Assembly (NCBI GenBank): GCA_045532655.1
Contig: JAZSGI010000175.1
Span: 1-12,660, forward strand
Length of the DNA: 12,660 nt
Reading direction: 5' to 3'
Source of the DNA: JAVBQJ01 sp045532655
GTDB lineage: Bacteria > Verrucomicrobiota > Lentisphaeria > Victivallales > Victivallaceae
The position numbers and the translations under genes are program-made. Position 1 is the first letter of the stretch. The number at the start of each line of letters is the position of its first letter. This document shows positions 8,628 through 12,660 of this stretch, piece after piece. Under the pieces are notes generated by a model. It saw only the letters and a program-made list of their open reading frames with translations. It searched no databases and was not told the origin of the DNA.

Positions 8628-10296
8628 AGAGTTTACCGTTGAAGACAATATCCTGCTGGATGAATTTGCAGATTTTGTTGCCCGCAATGCCGGATGTAAT
8701 GAAGAAATCCTTGTTGCGGCTGCCCGGCTGGCTCTCGGAGCTGTACTGGCAGGACATGCCTGTTGCGACCTGCGCTATTGCGGCAGTACGGGTAAAAAAA
8801 TCAAAGAGTTTGCAGATGCAGAAAATAACGGGTGTTTGCTGCCCGGAACAAAGATGCTTCTGCTGGATGGGGATTGTCTTTATCTGACCAAATATTCCAT
8901 GTTTGAAGAATATATTGCCCGTGAACTTGTCAGACGGAAATTTGCTGTGCTTCCGGCAGAAATCACAGCAGAAGAAATCAATGCTGTCCGCAATCCGGAA
9001 CAACCGCTGGCGGCAGCCCAGATGCAGGCATGTCTTTCCTGGCTCAACAGCAACTTCGCCATTGTTACAGGCGGTGCCGGTACCGGGAAGACAACAATAT
9101 CTGCAACTGCTGTTGCATGCGAATTGCTGCGGAACAGCGGGTGCAGGATCGTTGCGGCAACTCCCACCGGCAAGGCCAAAAGCCGCTTCCTTGAGGCGTT
9201 GGCAGAAGAAGCATCCGCTTTGATGATAACTGAGGAGATAAGAGCCCGGATGCTGGATATAAAATGTTTTACTGTGGAAAGTCTCTCCGGCAGAAACAGG
9301 AACCGTTCACGGGGAGGGGATGAGCAGGAAATGCTGCCTGTAGATCTGTTGATATTGGATGAATGTTCCATGGAATCCCTTACCGGTATATATTATTTAT
9401 TTGCCATCCTGCCTCCCGGCTGCAGGATAGTGCTGCTGGGGGATGCCAATCAGCTTTTTTCTGTAGAAGCAGGAAGCGTTTTCGCTGAACTGTGTGCTTC
9501 AGAAGTATTCAAGGAAAATATTACTGTATTGAATGAAAATTTCCGTTCCCGCAGCAATCCTTACCTTGTGGAAACCGCAGAAAAAGTCTGCAGTATGGAT
9601 TGCAGTGCAGATGAGAAATTTTCTGCTTTCAAAAAGGCAGTAAAAGATTCACATGAGGATGTACTTGGTATTTTCGGTGAGTTCAGTTTTATTAAAACCG
9701 GTAAAAATCCCGGCAGGCAACTGCCGGAGATAATAAAAAATATCTTTGCCCGATGGGAAATAACTGCCCCTGCAGATTTGCAGAGTGCGCTGGGCTCCCT
9801 GGAAGAATATAAAATACTTACTCCTGTGCGGGAGGGGGATGCCGGGGTACAGACATGCAACAGACTTGTGTCGGAATTGCTTGGAATAAAAGAGGGGGAT
9901 GACGGGTATCCGGTAATGATACTTGTCAATGACAAACGTACCGGACTGAGTAATGGCGATTGCGGTGTTTTCTGGCAGGGCAGGGTCTATTTCCCGGCTG
10001 TTTCCGGAGAGGGTACGATCAGTTTTTCGCCTGTTGAACTGCCGGATTGGGAATGTGCATGGTGCATGAGTATACATAAATCCCAGGGGTCAGGATTCAA
10101 AAAAGTACTGGTATTGCTGCCCGATTACGGCAGAAAATTACTTTGCTGTGAATTATTTTATACTGCTGTTACAAGAGCAAAAAAGCATATTTGTATCGTC
10201 GGGGCAGAAGAATGTGTAAAACAGACATTTGCCCGCAGAATGATGCGTTTTTCGGGGTTGAATAATAAAATAAACGTTATTGCTGCGGAAAAATAA
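8617..10296 (+). CDS. recD: Exodeoxyribonuclease V alpha chain RecD, 5'-3' helicase
   Basis: RecD is the fast 5'-3' SF1B helicase of RecBCD and controls nuclease activity. The product has 559 residues (E. coli 608). The N-terminal RecC-contacting domain is recognisable (LDEFADFVARNAG, then GHACCDL). The motor is intact: Walker A TGGAGTGKTT with K158, ATPTGKAKSRFLEAL, Walker B ILDECSM with D248 and E249, LLGDANQLFSVEAGSVFAELC, ENFRS, the MSIHKSQGS motif with H487, and YTAVTRAKKH with R520. It overlaps recB by 11 bases. GGAG abuts the ATG with no spacing, so its own ribosome site is poor and re-initiation after recB is likely. It is the last gene of the tightly packed operon; the next gene begins 131 bases later and is phage-like. 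Confidence 0.96.
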   Translation: MIAEEFTVEDNILLDEFADFVARNAGCNEEILVAAARLALGAVLAGHACCDLRYCGSTGKKIKEFADAENNGCLLPGTKMLLLDGDCLYLTKYSMFEEYIARELVRRKFAVLPAEITAEEINAVRNPEQPLAAAQMQACLSWLNSNFAIVTGGAGTGKTTISATAVACELLRNSGCRIVAATPTGKAKSRFLEALAEEASALMITEEIRARMLDIKCFTVESLSGRNRNRSRGGDEQEMLPVDLLILDECSMESLTGIYYLFAILPPGCRIVLLGDANQLFSVEAGSVFAELCASEVFKENITVLNENFRSRSNPYLVETAEKVCSMDCSADEKFSAFKKAVKDSHEDVLGIFGEFSFIKTGKNPGRQLPEIIKNIFARWEITAPADLQSALGSLEEYKILTPVREGDAGVQTCNRLVSELLGIKEGDDGYPVMILVNDKRTGLSNGDCGVFWQGRVYFPAVSGEGTISFSPVELPDWECAWCMSIHKSQGSGFKKVLVLLPDYGRKLLCCELFYTAVTRAKKHICIVGAEECVKQTFARRMMRFSGLNNKINVIAAEK

Positions 10297-10347
10297 TATA
10301 TCCCTTTACCTGCACATTACAGTTAAATTACTGAAACTGGACGTTGT

Positions 10348-10366
10348 TGTGACTTTTTTTGTTACA
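10348..10366 (+). other. Small stem-loop with a seven-T loop in the rec-capsid spacer
   Basis: TGTGAC at 10348-10353 can pair with GTTACA at 10361-10366 (six pairs, one of them G-U), leaving the run of seven T's 10354-10360 as the loop. It lies just before the larger inverted repeat at 10371-10423. The stem is short and may be chance. If real, it would make this spacer a two-helix leader. It is not an intrinsic terminator, because the T's are in the loop rather than after the stem. Confidence 0.3.
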
Positions 10367-10370
10367 TGTG

Positions 10371-10427
10371 AAACTCCTTGCAGCTGCCGGTCAGATGGGC
10401 TGTCCGGTATCAACAAGGAGTTTTTTT
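10371..10427 (+). promoter_or_regulatory. 10-bp inverted repeat that sequesters the scaffold-gene ribosome binding site and resembles a terminator
   Basis: AAACTCCTTG at 10371-10380 is the exact reverse complement of CAAGGAGTTT at 10414-10423. The 33-base loop can form further short pairs, either CAGC 10381-10384 with GCTG 10399-10402, or CCGG 10387-10390 with CCGG 10404-10407. Seven T's (10421-10427) end the structure and the next gene's ATG starts at 10428. The whole Shine-Dalgarno AAGGAG (10415-10420) is paired when the hairpin forms. It could therefore act as a terminator for the rec operon, as a translational lock on the scaffold gene, or as both. The loop is long for an intrinsic terminator and the base of the stem is A-T rich, so termination may be partial. 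Confidence 0.65.
10415..10420 (+). promoter_or_regulatory. Shine-Dalgarno AAGGAG of the scaffold gene, inside the hairpin
   Basis: This is a full-strength AAGGAG, seven bases (all T) before ATG 10428. It decides the start of the scaffold protein against in-frame TTG 10359, which has no such site and would be translated through the hairpin. All six bases lie in the 3' arm of the perfect stem, opposite CTCCTT 10374-10379. Confidence 0.8.
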
Positions 10428-10877
10428 ATGGATGTTTGGGAAATCATCCGCCGTTCAGCTTTGAACGATGGGATGGATGCCGGAGAAAGGGAGGCGGTTC
10501 TGCAGTTGTGCAGTGACCGTACTGCAGAATTGGAACGATTGCGTTCCGCAGCAGAATCTGCATGTGCTGAACGTGACCGCCTCGCCGGAGAACTGGGCAT
10601 CGTCAAGCGGGCCGCAGCCGTAAAACGGTTGGCAGAAAAACATAATTTCACTGACCCGGATTATCTTGATTTTCTGCTGCAGAAACGGGAAGTCGCCATG
10701 GATGATCATGCCGCCGTGGAAGCGGCTGTAAATGGGTTGAAAACCGAAATCCCACGATTTTTCCGGGTGGATATCCATCCCGGCCCCGCTGAAAAAGCAG
10801 GCAGCTGTCCCGGCAGAGGCAGCGACAGGACCGATTTGACCACAATGGTGAGCAATGCCCCCGAAGCAGGATTTTAA
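10428..10877 (+). CDS. Phage-like capsid scaffolding protein
   Basis: The 149-residue product is predicted to be alpha-helical. A charged, Arg/Glu/Ala-rich stretch at about 17-70 has coiled-coil character. It is followed by a segment typical of small phage scaffolds: FTDPDYLDFLL at 74-84, VAMDD at 89-93, then a helix ending in LKTEIPRFF at 104-112. A polar, Gly/Pro-rich tail comes last. Scaffolding proteins of this kind co-assemble with the major capsid protein inside the procapsid and then leave or are degraded. The identity rests on this pattern and on the capsid gene 25 bases downstream; sequence similarity alone would be weak. ATG 10428 is chosen because AAGGAG sits seven bases upstream. 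That site is buried in a perfect hairpin, so expression is probably conditional. No separate protease gene is seen before it. Confidence 0.68.
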   Translation: MDVWEIIRRSALNDGMDAGEREAVLQLCSDRTAELERLRSAAESACAERDRLAGELGIVKRAAAVKRLAEKHNFTDPDYLDFLLQKREVAMDDHAAVEAAVNGLKTEIPRFFRVDIHPGPAEKAGSCPGRGSDRTDLTTMVSNAPEAGF

Positions 10878-10889
10878 ATAAAAATAAAA

Positions 10890-10895
10890 AAGGAG
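10890..10895 (+). promoter_or_regulatory. Shine-Dalgarno AAGGAG of the major capsid gene, exposed
   Basis: AAGGAG stands seven bases before ATG 10903 in an A/T-only surrounding (AAATAAAAATAAAA upstream) that should stay unpaired. This is an open, strong initiation site as expected for an abundant structural protein. It contrasts with the buried copy of the same motif before the scaffold gene. Confidence 0.75.
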
Positions 10896-10902
10896 TATTA
10901 TT

Positions 10903-12054
10903 ATGAGTCTTTATTCTTATTCATTTCAGAACAAAAAACGTGATCTCTCTGATATTATGTCCACAGTGATCAAGGATGAACCGAGGTTTATCAGCAACTT
11001 CCGTGTAAGTGAAAATGCCGCAGACCGTAAACATGAATGGCTGGAAGATCAGCTGGCAGGACGTGCCGTTGCTGTAATTGCTGTTTCCGGAAATACATGT
11101 ACTGTCACCGCCAATGATATTGCAAAATTGAAAACTGGAACTCTCTTTGTACCAAAAAATGATTCTGCGCTCTTTCAGGTCACTTCTGTAAATCCTGACA
11201 ACAACACTTTTACTTACAGTCTGGCTGCCCAGAATGGTTCTGCTGTCGAAGAAATCACCTCCGGGGTGGTATGTTCCATCGTTTCTTCGCCAATGGCGGA
11301 GGCTTCCAATAACGGTGACGGCGAAGAAGCATATCTGCTTGGCAAGGCAGAATACAATATTACACAGATCTTCCGTAAGGATATCGTACTTTCCGGCAGT
11401 GCTCTTGCCACCGGTGTGTACGGTAATGTGGATAACCAGTTGAACAGGCAGACTGCTTTTGCCCTCTCCGAACTTGCCCGTGACCTCAACCGCCATGCTC
11501 TTTTCGGACGCAGAGTGGAGGCAACTGCAGGAGTTCGCGGTGAAGCCGGGGGATTGTATGCTTTTGCCGCAGGTGAAAACAGTTTGGATATAGATGCCGG
11601 TGGTGCCCTCCTTGACAGTTTCCTGATCAACGACGGTGCTCAGTCTGTTCTTGCCGAGGGAGGAAATCCGGTACAGATTCTCTGTAATCCCGGTCAGGCA
11701 CGGGTACTTTCCGCTGAATACCGTGACCGCTTGCAGATATTGCGTTCTGATGATGTCCGTGGTTCATATGTCGCTGTGATCGTCAACGAAATCAACGGCA
11801 GAGGCATGACCGTCATGGCTGACAGTGATGTTCCTGAAAATGATTGCTGGATCCTTGATACCGCAGGTTTCGGTATCGCCAATCTCCAGGGACGTGCTAT
11901 TACAGATGAGGATGCGACCCCGAAGGGCTTTGACGGTATCAAGCGTATGGCTCTGGGGGAACTTACTTTTGTTTTCCGTAATGCAAAACAGAGATGCTGT
12001 CGAATCCATAATCTGATGTCTTCGGCTGAAGCGATTGCTTCTATCAGAGGCTGA
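10903..12054 (+). CDS. Major capsid protein, SU10 / DUF5309 family (HK97 fold)
   Basis: The 383-residue product should form the icosahedral shell. The N-terminal part has the family pattern of Asp-Glu-Pro, then a region ending in KHEWLEDQL near residue 45. Next comes a beta-rich inserted domain at about 50-128 (VIAVSGNTCTVT, TGTLFVP, FTYSL). The central core is the strongest match: YNITQIFRKDIVLSGSALA, then YGNVDNQLNRQTAFALSEL and RDLNRHALFGRR, where the family has an NxTQIF strand, VSGT, and a helix ending in a Leu-x-Gly. The long C-terminal P/A-domain region holds NEINGRGMTVMAD and ILDTAGFGI, as expected for HK97-fold capsids. Assignment is from remembered family patterns. Length is in the usual range and nothing looks broken. 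It is preceded by the scaffold-like gene and followed by a GC-rich hairpin that could set its expression apart from later genes. Confidence 0.82.
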   Translation: MSLYSYSFQNKKRDLSDIMSTVIKDEPRFISNFRVSENAADRKHEWLEDQLAGRAVAVIAVSGNTCTVTANDIAKLKTGTLFVPKNDSALFQVTSVNPDNNTFTYSLAAQNGSAVEEITSGVVCSIVSSPMAEASNNGDGEEAYLLGKAEYNITQIFRKDIVLSGSALATGVYGNVDNQLNRQTAFALSELARDLNRHALFGRRVEATAGVRGEAGGLYAFAAGENSLDIDAGGALLDSFLINDGAQSVLAEGGNPVQILCNPGQARVLSAEYRDRLQILRSDDVRGSYVAVIVNEINGRGMTVMADSDVPENDCWILDTAGFGIANLQGRAITDEDATPKGFDGIKRMALGELTFVFRNAKQRCCRIHNLMSSAEAIASIRG

Positions 12055-12067
12055 CGTTAATTTGCTG

Positions 12068-12100
12068 CCTGCTGCCGGTACTTGCTGTGCCGGCGGCAGG
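12068..12100 (+). promoter_or_regulatory. GC-rich hairpin between the capsid gene and the next gene
   Basis: Bases 12068-12079 pair with 12089-12100 over 12 pairs (two G-U), with a nine-base loop. No T-run follows; instead GGGGAGAGGGA leads into the next start. It is therefore unlikely to be an intrinsic terminator. It could protect the 3' end of the capsid message, slow read-through, or lower translation of the next gene. Confidence 0.6.
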
Positions 12101-12115
12101 CCGGGGAGAGGGAAC

Positions 12116-12523
12116 ATGGATTCTTTGACACAAAAAGTTGATGATTACTTTGAAAATCATCTTGACCGTACTGAATGGCTGACTTTTTCTGATGCCGAAA
12201 GATGTGCAGCCGTTACCATGGCTTCGAGACAGATAATTTGTGAATTGGGCGTGGAAAAGGTAGACATCGAAAATATATTTCATTATTGTGCTTTGAGCGA
12301 ACAGGCTCTTTTTCTGGCTTTGAACAGAAAAAGACGGATGCCGGAAGAAAACAACGGAATGATTGTTGTTGCGGAAAGTGTGGACGGCGTCGGCAGTAAA
12401 CAGTATGCTGCTGCCGGAGGTAATTCCTCCTCTGGAGACAGGGCGGAAGATGTGTGGAGCCGGAGAGCTTTATCGTATCTTGCAAAAGCAGGAAACAGTT
12501 GTACCAATATTTCACGGGGATGA
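12116..12523 (+). CDS. Probable phage head-tail connector / head-completion protein
   Basis: The 135-residue product begins with a pattern seen in small all-helical connector proteins of tailed phages: a Tyr-Phe near the start (DDYFENHL), a Trp at residue 20 (TEWLTFSDAER), then an alanine-rich helix with ASRQI. A second helix (ALSEQALFLALNRKR) follows, then a Gly/Ser-rich linker and a final helix (VWSRRALSYLAK). Such proteins sit below the portal at the head-tail junction. Assignment rests on this outline and on position just after the capsid gene; no catalytic motif is expected. ATG 12116 is chosen over in-frame TTG 12035 because GGGGAGAGGGA stands just upstream and the earlier start would overlap the capsid gene and run through the hairpin. 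Alternative: an uncharacterised head protein. Confidence 0.5.
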   Translation: MDSLTQKVDDYFENHLDRTEWLTFSDAERCAAVTMASRQIICELGVEKVDIENIFHYCALSEQALFLALNRKRRMPEENNGMIVVAESVDGVGSKQYAAAGGNSSSGDRAEDVWSRRALSYLAKAGNSCTNISRG

Positions 12524-12538
12524 ATCACGGAGGTGAAT

Positions 12539-12660
12539 ATGTATGAAGAAAATGCAATTACAAGACCTTGTTATTTTGCTGAAGAAAAGAAAAATGAGTT
12601 CACCGCTCTCGCTGCTGCCGGAGTGGTTGAGAAGATCTTTACTCAAATGGCTTGGCATGG
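12539..12660 (+). CDS. Unknown protein, start of a gene cut by the window end
   Basis: Forty codons are visible from ATG 12539, beginning MYEENAITRPCYFAEEKKNE, with no stop before the end of the window. GGAGGT at 12529-12534 lies five bases or less from the ATG and supports the start, which is 15 bases after the previous stop. The visible part is acidic, then alanine-rich and probably helical. I do not recognise the family. Its place in the cluster suggests another structural protein of the particle. Confidence 0.6.
   Translation, partial: MYEENAITRPCYFAEEKKNEFTALAAAGVVEKIFTQMAWH

Larger units (their letters stand above)
10428..12660 (+). mobile_element. Phage-type head gene cluster (prophage edge, remnant or domesticated capsid locus), right end outside the window
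   Basis: Scaffold, major capsid and connector-like genes follow one another on one strand in the order seen in tailed-phage head modules, and a further gene begins at 12539. The host recCBD operon ends 131 bases upstream. No integrase, terminase, portal or protease gene, tRNA or attachment-site repeat is visible at this left edge. Base composition and codon habits look like those of the host genes, which fits an old resident or a well-adapted phage. The boundary given is the first capsid-related gene, not a mapped att site. Confidence 0.6.

Noticed and set aside
10301..10370. Sigma-70-type promoter for the capsid cluster
   Set aside because: I looked for paired -35/-10 elements with 16-18 base spacing; the best candidates match only about half the consensus, so I report none.
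10359..10427. Upstream in-frame TTG start for the scaffold protein (23 extra residues)
   Set aside because: It has no Shine-Dalgarno and would be translated through the hairpin, whereas ATG 10428 has AAGGAG at ideal spacing.
10297..10427. Attachment site or tRNA gene at the host-phage junction
   Set aside because: No tRNA fold is visible, and no direct repeat can be assessed because the other end of the element is outside the window.
10280..10516. Small open frame bridging recD and the scaffold gene
   Set aside because: It overlaps both genes in another frame, has no ribosome site, and its product has no recognisable pattern.
12035..12115. Upstream in-frame TTG start for the connector-like protein
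   Set aside because: It would overlap the capsid gene and cross a 12-bp hairpin. The added residues are Cys/Gly/Pro-rich and unlike the family, and ATG 12116 has a good ribosome site.

Overview
The window looks like a chromosome segment of a Gram-negative bacterium with mid-range GC (roughly half by eye). It carries a type II secretion/type IV pilus inner-membrane protein and a RecBCD-type (not AddAB-type) recombination nuclease. Protein flavour suggests the PVC group (Lentisphaerota-like), but that is a weak guess that one BLAST of RecB or CoaX would settle. All genes read on the + strand. I see no tRNA, rRNA, CRISPR array or insertion sequence.

Left part (1-10296): a tightly packed host operon. 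It runs gspF/pilC-like (3' portion only), coaX (type III pantothenate kinase), a divergent phosphoribosylanthranilate-isomerase-like (TrpF-like) gene, recC, recB and recD. Neighbouring genes overlap by 1-14 bases or are 2 bases apart, so translation is probably coupled throughout. RecB keeps every helicase motif and the nuclease D-D-K triad, RecC has its conserved landmarks, and RecD has intact SF1 motifs, so a working RecBCD enzyme is expected. The TrpF-like protein has lost the residues that do TrpF chemistry and stops early, so it is probably not a tryptophan enzyme.

Junction (10297-10427): 131 bases without a gene, ending in a perfect 10-bp inverted repeat followed by seven T's. Its 3' arm contains the complete Shine-Dalgarno AAGGAG of the next gene. 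The structure could be the terminator of the rec operon, a translational lock on the next gene, or both.

Right part (10428-12660): phage-type head genes, namely a small coiled-coil scaffolding protein, an SU10-family (DUF5309-type) major capsid protein, a probable head-tail connector and the start of one more gene. No terminase, portal, protease or integrase lies before them, although those genes normally precede scaffold and capsid. This is the edge of a prophage with an unusual order, a remnant, or a domesticated capsid cluster sitting directly behind recCBD. That junction, with its sequestered ribosome binding site, is the most interesting part of the window.
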